NCBI RefSeq assembly: GCF_019112545.1
Contig: NW_025064881.1
Coordinates: 1,586,591-1,650,590 of the forward strand
DNA: 64,000 nt
DNA from: Guyanagaster necrorhizus
Lineage: Eukaryota > Basidiomycota > Agaricomycetes > Agaricales > Physalacriaceae
Reading direction: 5' to 3'
Position 1 is the first letter of the stretch. The number at the start of each line of letters is the position of its first letter. This document shows, piece after piece, positions 30,542 to 41,247 of this stretch. The translations under genes and the position numbers were made by a program. Under the pieces are notes generated by a model. It searched no databases. It was not told the DNA's origin and saw nothing but the letters and a program-made list of their open reading frames with translations.

Positions 30542-33071
30542 ACTACACTAAGCTTGACATCTGATAGGGCTATAATAACATCCAAATCAAAGGGGGAGAT
30601 GAATGGAAGGCCTCATTCAGGATGAATCAGGGGCTGTTTGAGCCAACAGTTATGTTCTTTGGCTTAACCAATTTTCCAGCAACTTTCCAATAGATGATGA
30701 ATGATATTTTTAAGGATCTCATTGCCACCAGGAAGGTTACCATTTACCTTGATGACATCTTAATCATGTCTAAAATGAAGGAGGAGCACAGGAAGCTAGT
30801 ACGACAGGTCCTAGCCCTTATAAGGAAACACAAATTATTCCTTAAAGCAGAAAAGTGTGAGTTTGAAGTACTCAAAACCAAGTATCTTAGAGTCATTATA
30901 AGTGAGGAGAGCATTCATATAAATCCAATTAAGATGGCTGGAGTGACAGAATAGCTAGAGCCAGTCAAGAAGAAAGAATTACAGTCATTCTTTGGGTTTA
31001 CAAACTTTTACCGATATTTTATCCAAGATTACAGCAAGATTGTTCAGCCAATGATGCAGTTAACTGGCAATACCCCATGGATCTGGAAACCCTCTCAACA
31101 AGCCACCTTTGATGACCTCAAATGATGGCTAGCCAAGGATGTCATGCTCACCATCTCAACCTAAGAAGAGAGATTCCAAGTTGAAGCCAACTCCAGCAAA
31201 GAAGCAATTGGAGCTATACTTTCTCAGGAGCAGGATGGAAGATGGTGCCCAGTCACATTTCTTTTCAAAGCACTTACCATTACCAAATGAAACTATGAGA
31301 TCTATGACAAGAAGTTGCTTGCCATCATGCTCACCTTAGAAGAATGGTGACATTATTTGATCAGAGCCACAGAGGTTTTTGAGATCTAGACAGATTATCA
31401 AAATCTTCACTATTTTTGACAGCCCCAGAAACTTAACCATTATCAAGCCAGATGGGTTACTGAACTCAGCCAGTATCAATACATATTTCATCACAAGACA
31501 GAAACAGCAAACAAGAAGGCTGATTTTCTTAGTTGACAAGCAGATCATGACCAGGGAGGAACCAACAATGAGAGAGTCACATTATTATGGCCTGAACACT
31601 TCTAGGCTATGATAATGCTGACAGAGAAAGAAATCCACAAGGACACCAAGAGTGTGATCTGAGATAACCACAAATAGGATCAGCGAGTGACTCTATCTCT
31701 CAATCACAAGTGAGGAATAGTAAAGGAAGGAGGATTAATTCACTATGATAGGCAAATCTACATTCTCCAGAACCAGAGACTATGTGGTAAGATCATCACC
31801 ACTTGTCATGACCACACTATAGCCAGTCATTCTGACATCACCAAAACTAAGGAATTGATATTGTGAGAATACTGATGGTCAAAAATAGACAATGACATCA
31901 TTGTGTACATTAAGGCATGTGAAGTCTGTCAGTGGAAAAAATCATTAATGCAGGCATGAGCAGTGCCACTTCATCCAAATGAGGTCCCATCAATATTATG
32001 GACCCACATTTCCATCAACATCATCACTGGACTTTCAGACTGCAATAGCTATGATATAATCCTCATTATAGTTGATTGGTTCTCAAAAGCAATTATCCTG
32101 ATTGCCTGTTCTATAGAATTGACTTCTGAGAGATGGGCAAAAATTCTATGCAATGAGGTTTATGCTAAGTATGACATGCCTCAAGTGGTGATCTCTGACA
32201 GGGGACCTCAGTTCATCTCAAAATTCCTGGATGATCTTTATTGCCTCTTAAATATCAAATGAAATACATCTACCACATACCATCCCTAGATCAATGGACA
32301 GACAGAATGAGTGAATCAAGAGGTGGAGAAGTATCTCTGTCTCTTCATTAACTATTGCCAAGATGACTGAGTAGAGTAGCTAGCTCTTGCCACCTTCTAG
32401 CATAACAACCAAGTTCACTTGGCCATAGGGAAGATGCCATTTTTTATCAACCATGGTAGACATCCAAATGTCATGCAGACCAAATGACACTATGCCACAA
32501 TCTCTGCCTCCATGAACTTTGCCACAGTCATGTCCAAGATTCATGCAGAGACTAAAATGACACTTGAAAAGGCTGCCTCAGCAATGAAGGCCCAGTACAA
32601 CAAGCATCATCAGCCTACTCATACCTACACTATTAGTGACAAAGTGTGGCTTGACACATCCAACCTCCATCTCCCATGCTCAAAACACAAACTGGCTGAT
32701 AAATGCACTGGCCTCTTTCCAATTGTATCTAAGGTTGGAGCTAGTGCATACAAACTGAAACTACCTCCAACCTGGAAGATCCATAATGTCTTTAATGAGA
32801 CATTATTAATCCTGTACATCATGCTAGCATTCTCCAACCAAGAATGACCTCCACCTCTGCTCTCCAACCTTGTCAATGATGAAGATATAAAGTCAACCAG
32901 GTCTTACATCATAAACTACATAAAATTTGTGCCAAAGGGGGAGGCTCAACAATAATGGTCAATTACCTTATCAGCTGAAAAGGGTATAGACCAGAGTCCA
33001 ATCAATGGGTCAATGAAAAACAGATGAATGCCAATGATGCCATACATGAGTATGAACTATCCCTAAATTAA
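30542..33071 (+). pseudogene. pol: Element D pol, second part (RT, RNase H, integrase, chromodomain)
   Basis: Resumes RT after E. YLDD is intact at 30745-30756. RNase H at about 31130-31580 has lost two catalytic residues: EADSS reads EANSS and YEIYDKEL reads YEIYDKKL (both G-to-A). Integrase about 31700-32620 keeps VISDRGPQF, while HISVDM reads HISINI (first catalytic D to N). The GPF module and C-terminus are open at 32512-32847. The chromodomain region has a 4-bp deletion near 32884-32887 (compare GATGAAGAACATTATAAA in B), shifting the frame; the remnant runs to TAA 33069-33071. Confidence 0.87.
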
Positions 33072-33104
33072 GCTATTGAGATAATAGTCTTAAAGAGGGG
33101 GTAA

Positions 33105-33564
33105 TGTTATGATTTTTCCATTTCTTTTCCTGATTAACCCCTGTTTATACTTAGTCAGAGTGCTAAACACAGATGCTTAAGGCTATGAGACAAAGCTTGA
33201 TCATCACAAATGGCCAAGTCAGTCATTGTCTTTCGATGCAATAGCATTACCTGACAATGCACAATTGTCCTTTTATGTATGATAATGATGCTCAAAGACA
33301 ATGAGCACAAAGAACTCAACAACACACAATTAGTAACAGTGTATTTAGCACAGGATTTATACAGTATTTAAGAGGCTTGCTCTTGCTGGAAAAATCCAGC
33401 TTTGAGCTAAAGTTTATTCACACTATTCTACTCTTGAGCCAATTCTCCTTGGCCTTATGATACAACAACTCAAAAGCACATCAGTGGACTCAGATGACTG
33501 CCCAAAGTATGAGGCAGCTTCTGTTTATCACATGTTTCTGCTCATGTGATGCTTGAGTCTAACA
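33105..33564 (+). repeat. 3' LTR of element D
   Basis: 460 bp, TGTTATG...TCTAACA, preceded by purine-rich AAAGAGGGGGTAA. Pairs with 16824-17283. Confidence 0.93.
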
Positions 33565-35871
33565 TTTGTCTTCCAGATAGAAAGAAGCAAAGGTGATATA
33601 GTTCATATCTGTGTCTAGGTATACTATGTATACTTTAAAATATTGTTTACAGTCAACAAGGAATTGGTTAATGTCATTGGAGGCCCCTTTGAAAGATTGG
33701 AGCTTCTGAAGTAAGTCAAATCAACACTGAAGGATGGTGGTGTTCTTGGATAGTGGCCCTATAGGATTAGGCCATTTGTTAAAGAGTGGGCAGTGCCAGT
33801 TGGTGGATGATCCAGAGAATGAGTGAAGGAATCCATCATCAGTGACAGAGCTCTTCTGAGGTGTGGCTTCTTTTCATATGATTACCCCATCTCATATGGT
33901 GAATTCTAGTTAGATTGCTTCTGGATCATTGTGAACTGGTTTCTTTCTGATTTCACTTCTGGTTGCTTTGTCTAGCAGTGGTTAGATGCTAAGAAATTGG
34001 CTTCTCTTACTGATCCAAGGGTTTCAAATGCTGATGGGTCAGGTCATCAGCTATGGTCTGAATCAAGACAGCTGAGTTGCTGAGGATCAGATTGATGGCA
34101 TAGAGTATGAATATTGGCTTCATACTGATGGTGCCATGTATACTGCTCATTTTAGCATGATGAGTAGTGACTATAGCATTGGTTGAATATCAAACCTTGA
34201 TTTATAGACTGGCAGCTCATGGAGCTGATCTTCTGGATGTCTGGTGTTGTAAGTCTGGATAGCATATTTAGTGGTGGAATATTATAGAATATTCCACTGC
34301 TTGTCTGTCTCTGCATTAATATATAGGAGTCTCATTTGCAATACTAACCACTTGGCATCATGCTATAGAAATGTTACTTCTGTTTCATATAAGTCTTAGT
34401 ACTCTTTGGTCTGACTCCTTTGTATTTCTTTCAGCAAAGCCTCTTCATCAATGTCCTTCTTTGTATACTTTATGAAATCTTTGAGCTTATAAGAGGCCTC
34501 ACTGCTCTCTATATCCTTGCTGTTCTCAATCTTGCTGTTCTTGTTGTCCTCTTTCTTGAGGAGAGAACTGATGGGCTGATTGAAGATACTCTTCCCAGAA
34601 GGTCTGATCATTGCTGAGGTGCTGGTGGAGCTGAGTGCTAGGCCCAGCCTCAAGGCTGAGAGAGACAGAGATAGAGGATAGATCTGCTTAAGGACCAGCT
34701 CCAATTTTGATATCATACTGAGTGCTGCTATATACTCATGCTGCTGCCAGGTCCTTGCTATAGACTTGAAGTTTTTATAGAACTCTAAGTTGAGGAACTG
34801 CCCAGCAACTTGATTTCTGAGGAATCACCAGAGCACAGTTAGAGATATGGGTATTGAGAGGTACCCATAGCCCATAGATGCTGAGAATAGACTCATCATC
34901 CAAATGAATGGTGTTAGGACTAGGAGTGTGTCAGAAAGGGAGATACTCAAGGGTTTTGGAGCTAATAGTATGCTGGAGAGAGTAGAGAACACTATTATTA
35001 TCTCTTCTTTCAGCTTTGCTTCAGATGACTGGACTGTAAGATCCAGCTCAAGAATCAGTTTCAGTGGTACTAGGCTCTCTGAAGATGAGGGTAAAGAGCT
35101 CAGAGTGGAGATCATACTAGCCTGGAGAACCACTTTTTAGATAGGCTGCTTCTGCCTTATACTATTGTTATTATTATCATCAGTCCTCTTTGTCTTTCTC
35201 ATACTTTTGCTGAGCCTCTATCCTGGCATGCTCTGCAAGGTCTTCTTGAGCTTGCTCAGAGTCATCTCAGACTCACTCTTCTCATAGTTGCTCCTGCTGT
35301 CAAAGGGCTTCATCATAGTTAAATGGGACTTGAAGATCCCAGTCTGAAAATATCCTGCAGATAATTTGGTCTCAGGCCTCTAGTTCTCTTTTCTTTGTAG
35401 TGTTTGGATAGAACATCACCCCTCCCATCCTATGGTTACCATTGTTGGAGTAGACTGAAGGGATGAGGCTTCTGGATGGAGTTGCATAGAGAGAGTCATG
35501 TTCTGAGTTTCTTGAGTGTGGTGAAAGATCTTGAGGTCCTGAAGCCACTCCAGTGGCATCAAAGGAGTCCTAAGCATGGTCAGCAATCTCAGAGACTCTT
35601 GTGATGGTAGAAAGGTCAGAGGATAGTGAGTTGTCAAAGAAGTTCAAGAGGAGATTCTTATCCTCATAGTTGGAGATGAGAGATGAGATCCACAGGTTTT
35701 GGAACTCTGTGACATGAGAATTCCTGTTTCTGTTGTCTGGTCTAGATCAAAAGGGGTATCAATATCTTTTCTCTTCCTGAATATCCTCTTAATGTGAGCT
35801 ACTAGGCCTGGCTTTGGATAAGAGATGCTTGGCAGGCTGGTGGAATGTTCTTTGGGATTCAGAGATGTCAT
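33565..35871 (-). pseudogene. gag: Element C gag, N-terminal and central part
   Basis: Starts at ATG 35871 (MTSLNPKEHS), the homologue of the A gag start, open to 35644. Conserved blocks: RKRKDIDTPF and TTETGILMSQ near 35700-35780; SNYEDKNLLLNFF in the other frame near 35660; DLQVPFNYDEAL near 35320; FLNLEFYKNF then SIARTWQQHE near 34750-34800, where a 1-nt indel relative to E places the two segments in one frame; an open stretch 34396-34716 with the acidic KDIDEEALLKEIQ region. The capsid start continues into B's target site and 375-1130. Many transition-type stops. Confidence 0.77.
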
Positions 35872-36079
35872 AGAGCAGGAGATCAGAGGTTACATTCCTT
35901 AGAATTTGGCAAATATTCTGAAATTCCTAGTAGTATCTAACTGCTCAGGCTGTAATTGATTGGTGTCTATGGCACAGCTGTATGATCACCAACAATTCCA
36001 AAAATGTTCTGATGATGGAGGCAAGGAGTTTAAAGAACTCATGATCAAAGTTTAGGTCTGATAGGTTGATAGATGGTAT
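35759..36079 (-). pseudogene. ORF1a of element C, start codon lost
   Basis: Same 106-codon span as in D, I and J, but the start ATG is ATA (plus-strand TAT at 36077-36079), a G-to-A change. It keeps DHEFF, the hydrophobic run and the SKARPSSSH then QEEKRY tail before TGA at 35759-35761. Confidence 0.6.
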
Positions 36080-36122
36080 TTGGTTTCCTCCACACTATAG
36101 TGCATAAGGAAAGAGAAGACAA

Positions 36123-36135
36123 AGCTTCAAGCTAA
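36123..36135 (-). promoter_or_regulatory. Predicted primer-binding site of element C
   Basis: Minus-strand TTAGCTTGAAGCT, 2 nt from the LTR. Partner in the LTR is AGTTTCAAGCTAA (36291-36303), mostly complementary after CpG decay on both sides. Confidence 0.5.
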
Positions 36136-36136
36136 T

Positions 36137-36592
36137 TGTTAGGCTCAAGCTACATATGACTAGAAACCCATAATAAACTAATGTGACTTTGCATTTGAGC
36201 CTTCCATTAGAGTTCAGTGATGCATTCCTTGATTGAAGTGCTTCAAGACATTAGAGTATAGCTTGAGAGTAGAATGAGTATAAATAAACTTTAGCTTGAA
36301 ACTGAGGTTATATCAGCAAGAGCTGTTCTACTTATACATATTGTTATGCTACTATAAATACTCTTACTTATTATGTCTACACTAGTTATTATGCTCATTG
36401 TCCTTGAGCATCATTACTGTCTACAATAGTGTCATTATGCATTGTCAGACAACACTGTTGCATTGAGAGACAATAGCTGATTAGGCTTGTTGTGATGATG
36501 AAGCCAGTCCTATGGTTCTAGATGCTGGTTTAAGTGCTCTGACTAAGCATAAATAGGGATTAACAGTAAAAAAGAAAGAAAAAATCATAATA
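36137..36592 (-). repeat. 5' LTR of element C
   Basis: 456 bp; on the plus strand TGTTAGGCTC...ATCATAATA. It is followed directly by F integrase sequence, with gcaac (36593-36597) as the visible TSD copy. Confidence 0.88.
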
Positions 36593-37246
36593 GCAACAGG
36601 CAAAACACTATTTTTTATTAATTATGGCCAACATCCCAATGTCTCTATCACCAAATACATACACATGATGACTCCTGCCTCTTCTGACTTCATCTTGCTC
36701 ATGACCAAGATTCACTCTGAAACACATACTGCTCTTGAAAAGATGGCTATTATTATGAAAAAACAATATAATAAGCATTATGCTGCCATATACTTATATC
36801 TGCTGGATGACAAGGTGTGGCTCAACATTACAAACCTTTATCTTCTCTGACCAAAGTAGAAGCTCACCAACAAATAGACCAGACCCTTCATAATACTCAC
36901 CAAAATCAGAGCCTCTATCTACTGCCTTTATCTACCATCCACATGAAAAATACACAACATTTTCAATGAATTCTTGCTCACACCTTTTATTGCTCTGGCC
37001 TTTCTAAATTAGGAACAATCACCTCCTCCACCTTCCAACCTCATTGATAATAAGAAACACTATAAAATTGACTAAACATTAGACTATAAACTCTGAAAGG
37101 TCAAAGCTTATAGTGGAGGCTCTACAACTATAATTGACTATCTAGTCAGCTGAAAGAGTTATAGACCAGAATATAATCAGTAGGTTAATAAGAAACATAT
37201 AAATGCTGCAGATACAATTCACTATTATGAATTATCTCTTAATTAA
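36593..37246 (+). pseudogene. pol: Element F pol C-terminus (integrase end, chromodomain)
   Basis: Frame 2. Open 36665-36850 covers the post-catalytic integrase helix (TKIHSETHTALEKM, KKQYNKH). A weak GPF-like module follows near 36880, then a decayed chromodomain (IDYLVS-stop) at about 37040-37246, ending ELSLN-TAA at 37244-37246. Stops fit TGG/CGA changed by transitions. Confidence 0.82.
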
Positions 37247-37268
37247 ACCATTGAGACAATAGTCTTAA

Positions 37269-37787
37269 TGTTATGATTTTTCCTATTTTCTCCTTTCTTT
37301 TCCTCAGAAATGATCTCTATCTTTGCTTAGTCAGAGTGCTTGGAATAGTGCTTAAGACCATGGAAATGCTTAGCTCAGCAACCCAGTTGGTCATTGTGCT
37401 ATTGCACTGCTGTGTGCTGTGAAGAGAGAGACAATGCTTCTTTTGTCTCCAAATAGCAGTGCAGCCACAACAGCACAACAGCAGGACCACAACTTTTGTG
37501 GAAAGCCTGGCAACAGCAGGGATAACAGCTCTATGACAGACAATATCTTTTGTGAACATTTATTAATAGCCAGATAATAGAACAGTGTTTAAGTAGCATA
37601 GCTCTCACTGTAATACTCTAGCTTTGAGCTAAAGCTTATTCTCTACCATCCTATCTTGAGCAACTTGCAAATGCCTTGACCATACACCTCTATTAACATA
37701 TCAGTGAACTCAGTCAGTTTAACCTGAAGTGTGAGATTCTGAACTGTTTATCATATGTTGATAGTCACATAGAGTTTGGGCTTAACA
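37269..37787 (+). repeat. Solo LTR of the E family inside element F
   Basis: 519 bp, TGTTATGATTTTTCC...GGGCTTAACA, similar throughout to the E LTR. It is flanked by a perfect TSD CTTAA (37264-37268, 37788-37792) with no internal region, so it is a recombination remnant. It interrupts F's polypurine-tract block (AGTCTTAA / TAAGAGAATAA). Confidence 0.92.
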
Positions 37788-37803
37788 CTTAATAAGAGAA
37801 TAA

Positions 37804-38271
37804 TGTTATGATTTTTCTTACTTTTATTCCTTTTCTATGAATTAACCCCTATTTGTGATTAGTCAGAGCAGCTAAACCAGTGCTTAGGACTATAAGAGAG
37901 GCTTAGTTGTCATAAGGCAAGCTAATTCATCATTGTCCTCTGATGTAGCAACTAGCTCTTGATAATATACAATCAACTTTTTATAAACAGTAATAATGCT
38001 TAAGGACAATAGACATATGGACTTAGAAACATACAATAAAAAGTCATATATTTATCTTCACCATGTATAGTATATAAGGAGGCTCACTCTTGCTGGTAAT
38101 CCTCAGCTTTGAGCTAAAGTTTATCTTCACACTATTCCACTCTCAAGCCAATCATAAGGTCTTGTAGCACAACAATCAATATTCACATCAGTGGACTCTG
38201 ACAGAATACTCAAATGCAAAGTGACATCAATTTATCATGTGTTTATAATCACATGCAGCCTGGGTCTAACA
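37804..38271 (+). repeat. 3' LTR of element F
   Basis: 468 bp, TGTTATGATTTTTC...GTCTAACA. TATA-like AGTATATAAG near 38090 and AGCTTTGAGCTAA just downstream. Most similar to the solo LTR H. Confidence 0.88.
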
Positions 38272-38723
38272 ATAAGCAGATAGTCAAGACTCTCAAATGA
38301 GAGACACTACTATTTTACATCAAGATAGTTTCAGATATCAGAATAAATATACCAAAGGAGTATGAAACATAGAAGGAATAAATCATTAAGATGTATAAAA
38401 AGCAACAACAGCAAAAGGCAGAGCAATCCAACTTACAAGATAATCACAAACCATATCAATTGCAGAATTCAAAGCTTTGCAATCAGATCAGCTCCACTAA
38501 GACTATCACTTTATCAAACACCTCTATTTATGGAATGCAGAAGATGGAGACAGGCACTATATATGCTAAAGCTGGCAAGCCAATGGATATAAACTAGTTG
38601 AAGAAGAAAGAAAAATGCTTTAATTATAGACAGAAGAGCCACTTGTCATGAGACTGCCTAAAGAAGAAACAGACACATAAGAATATATGAATGCAAATTA
38701 TCAAGCTGCAGAAAAAAGAAAAA
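38272..38723 (+). pseudogene. gag: Element G gag, C-terminal part
   Basis: Begins in the capsid-like region (KEYET-stop-KE, homologous to YDEWKEQ) and reaches the zinc knuckle at 38616-38657. The knuckle reads CFNYRQKSHLS-stop-DC: the second Cys is Tyr (TGT to TAT), G is S, and there is a TGA inside, so it cannot bind zinc normally. The solo LTR H cuts it at 38723; about 50 nt of gag continue to a TGA at 39239-39241. Confidence 0.8.
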
Positions 38724-39182
38724 TGTTAGGCTCAAGCTGCATATGATCTAAACATGTGATAAACTGACATGGTTTTGCATTCAAATCTTTGCATCAGAGT
38801 TCACTTGTTGTATTTGATTGACCAAGTGCTTCAAGGCTTTATAGAATAGCTCAAGAGTAGAATGAGAATAGATAAACTTTAGCTTGAAGCTGGGGTTTAA
38901 CCAGTGAGAGTGAGCTTTCTTATATACTGTATATCATCAAGCTAAATATAAGACTTTCTATTATATATTTTCAAGTCTTTTTACCTATTGTTCTTGAGCA
39001 TTACTACTATCCACAAAAGATTGATTGTGTGTCATCAAGGGCTGGTTGCTACATCAGAGAACAATGATGGATTGGCCTGTTGTGCTTACTAAGCCTCTCT
39101 CATAGTCCTAAGTGCTGGTCTAGACACTCTGACTAAGTATAAATAGGGGTTAATATAAAGAAAAGATAGAAAAATTATAATA
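38724..39182 (-). repeat. Solo LTR H inside element G gag
   Basis: 459 bp in minus orientation (plus strand TGTTAGGCTC...ATTATAATA), closest to the F LTR. Flanked by AAAAA on both sides (38719-38723, 39183-39187). The gag reading rejoins when it is removed, matching element I. Confidence 0.88.
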
Positions 39183-39187
39183 AAAAA

Positions 39188-40417
39188 GAACTCAGAAAAG
39201 ACACAAAAGTTAAGAAAGTAAAAAATAGAGCTGACCAATGAGTGATTCCACTGGATTGGCCAAAAGACTTTATAGTGTGCAATCCATAGCCACTGGACAG
39301 ACTAATAGTGTCTCTGTAGTTATGCCTATGCCTAAATTATATATGCATTTGAATATACTATTGTCTCCACTCTTACATGCACATTAAAAGAATCACCAAT
39401 AAAAAGGACTCAAGTGCTCATAGGCTAAACAGAGGGAGAGGCCTTTACTGAATGGCTAAAACTATTTGACACCAAATATATATAGAGGGCCATCAGGAAT
39501 GCAAAGACAGAAGAAGAAGCAAAAGCCATACTCAGAAACTGGATACATAAGACCAGGGCTGAAGAGATAATTGATGAGATAATTGAAGGAATGAGGAAGG
39601 CCAAGAGGTGCCAAGTCTTGGAATAGCTCAATGAGTTATAGAGGCTCAGAAGATTCATTTGCTGATAAAAAACCCCAGGATGAGATCTGACTGCTAAGGT
39701 CCAGATAGAGATGCTTATCTTGTGGGTCATCCATATGATTACAGCTCTTATCAATAATGGCTGCACTGGGAGTTTGATAAACTATGCTTTCATTAACAAG
39801 CATAAACTACTAACTCAGACCACTGCAGCTTTAATCCCAGTATATAATGCAGATATTAAGAACTAAGCCAGGTCAATCATTAAATTCATTGAGTTACAAC
39901 TAACTATTGGTGATCACTCAGAGCAAATTGACTTAGCTATAACTGATCTTGAAACTAAGAAAGTCTTCTTTAGTCACAATTAGCTCACATGTCATAATAT
40001 GCTGGTCAACTGAAAGACTGGTCAGATCACCTTTGCTCAATGCCAATGCCAGAAAATTCTCTTCAAACTATCTGATAAAGACTTAGAAGATAGATGAGAT
40101 AAAGAAATAGAGAATGACAAAACTATCTTAGCTGTCAACATGGATGCAGCAATACACATTCAAGCAATACACTATGCCAATAACCTAACTGCTAAGGCAA
40201 ACATAAAGAAAAAAAAGAAGATCTTCAAAGAGATAGTATCTGAATGGGCTTAAGATTATTGAGATCTATTCAACAAAGAGAGTTTTGATGAGTTATTAGA
40301 ATCAAAGCTATGAGACCATATGATTAAGTTGACTCCAAACACTAATGCTAATCTGGACTGTAAGGTATATTCTCTCAGCCATCCAGAACAACAGAAACTC
40401 AACAAGTTTCTAGAGGA
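39188..40417 (+). pseudogene. pol: Element G gag end and pol (spacer, protease, linker, RT start)
   Basis: Gag tail to TGA 39239-39241, then pol. Spacer with WLKLFDTKY and WRAIR-like patterns about 39440-39670. The protease at about 39690-40050 reads LINNGCTGS: the catalytic D of DSG is N and S is N, both G-to-A. Linker 40100-40300 (MDAAIHIQAIHYANNL), then the segment just before RT up to the I insertion at 40417. Numerous transition-type stops. Confidence 0.8.
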
Positions 40418-40869
40418 TGTTATGATTTTTCTATTTTTTTCTTTGTTTAAACCCCTATTTATGCTTAGTCAGAGCATCTATACCAGTGCTTAAGATCATG
40501 GGATAGGCTTAGTCATTACAACAAGCCAAGTCTGTCATTGTCTTTCAACACAATAACATCACTTGACAATGCATAACAGTCTTTTGTGGACAGTAGCAAT
40601 GCTTAAGGATAAAGAGCACAGCAACTTAAAAAGACACAATAAGTAGTAGTATTAATATCTCAACAGACAATTAGTATATAAGTAGAATAGCTCTTGCTGT
40701 ATAATCTCAGCTTTGAGCTAAAGTTTATTTTATACTATTTCACTCTTAAGCCAATCTGCAAAGATCTTTAAGTATTTAGTCAACAAACACATATAGTGAA
40801 CTCTGATATGATTGTACAAATACAATACAGTGTCAGTTTATCATGTGTTCTGATCATGTGCAACTAACA
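40418..40869 (+). repeat. 5' LTR of element I
   Basis: 452 bp, TGTTATG...AACTAACA. It is 7 bp shorter than the 3' copy near its end. Self-primer AGCTTTGAGCTAA at 40709-40721; PBS TTAGCTTGAAGCT at 40871-40883. Confidence 0.92.
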
Positions 40870-40926
40870 ATTAGCTTGAAGCTTTTACTTCCCTTTCCTT
40901 ACACACAATAGCACAAAGGAAACCAA

Positions 40927-41247
40927 ATGCCACCAGCAGCCACTACAACTCTCAATCTCACAGATGATTTCTTTAAGCTTTTAGCTTTCATTATTGGAAT
41001 GCTTCTAAGCTTGTTGGCAATTATACAGCTTTACCAAGGACAACAATCAATAACAGCTTGAATAGTCAGGCACTACCAAGCCTTCTAATAAGCACAACAA
41101 ATTTTATGCAATGTCATGTCTGACCTTCTCTTCTATGATATTCTCTCCTCTGCTAAAGTCTCCTTCCAGCTTCTGATCAGACTCATACCTAAAGCCAGAT
41201 CTAGCAGCTCACATTTGAGGAGCCTTCAGGAAGAAGAAGGTCACTAG
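40927..41247 (+). pseudogene. ORF1a of element I, decayed
   Basis: ATG 40927 to TAG 41245-41247, 106 codons. MPPAATTTLNLTDD, hydrophobic LLAFIIGMLLSLLAIIQL, QSITA, RHYQAF, then RSSSSHL and QEEEGH. Internal TGA at the AW codon (TGG) and TAA further on. Confidence 0.65.

Larger units (their letters stand above)
16824..33564 (+). mobile_element. Element D: Ty3/gypsy chromovirus, plus strand, interrupted by E
   Basis: LTRs 16824-17283 and 33105-33564, both 460 bp. Element E plus one TSD copy (21897-30541) splits its RT; D alone is about 8.1 kb. Flanks cttat (16819-16823) and tttgt (33565-33569) fit an ancestral CTTGT duplication with one transition on each side. Protease and RNase H catalytic residues are mutated, and a 4-bp deletion hits the chromodomain. 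Confidence 0.92.
1..36592 (-). mobile_element. Element C: Ty3/gypsy chromovirus, minus strand, interrupted by B and D
   Basis: Reconstructed from three pieces: 1-1130, 16814-16823 and 33565-36592. Removing B and D with their 5-bp duplications rejoins a continuous minus-strand gag reading (the ...ttggc / cttgt... site, matching intact gag copies elsewhere in the window). Its 5' LTR is at 36137-36592; the pol remainder and 3' LTR lie left of the window. C itself sits in the integrase region of element F, with the visible TSD copy gcaac at 36593-36597. It is heavily decayed, with many in-frame stops and few CpG left. Confidence 0.85.
36593..38271 (+). mobile_element. Element F: 3' end of a Ty3/gypsy chromovirus
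   Basis: Only the C-terminal part of integrase, the chromodomain and the 3' LTR are in the window; the rest lies to the left beyond C. A solo LTR of the E family (37269-37787) sits between its pol stop and its 3' LTR. F was itself inserted in the gag of G; the right TSD copy is ataag at 38272-38276. Confidence 0.85.

Noticed and set aside
1131..33564. Apparent gag fragments on both strands as host zinc-finger genes
   Set aside because: Each CCHC knuckle is followed by the same spacer and protease of its own element once insertions are removed.
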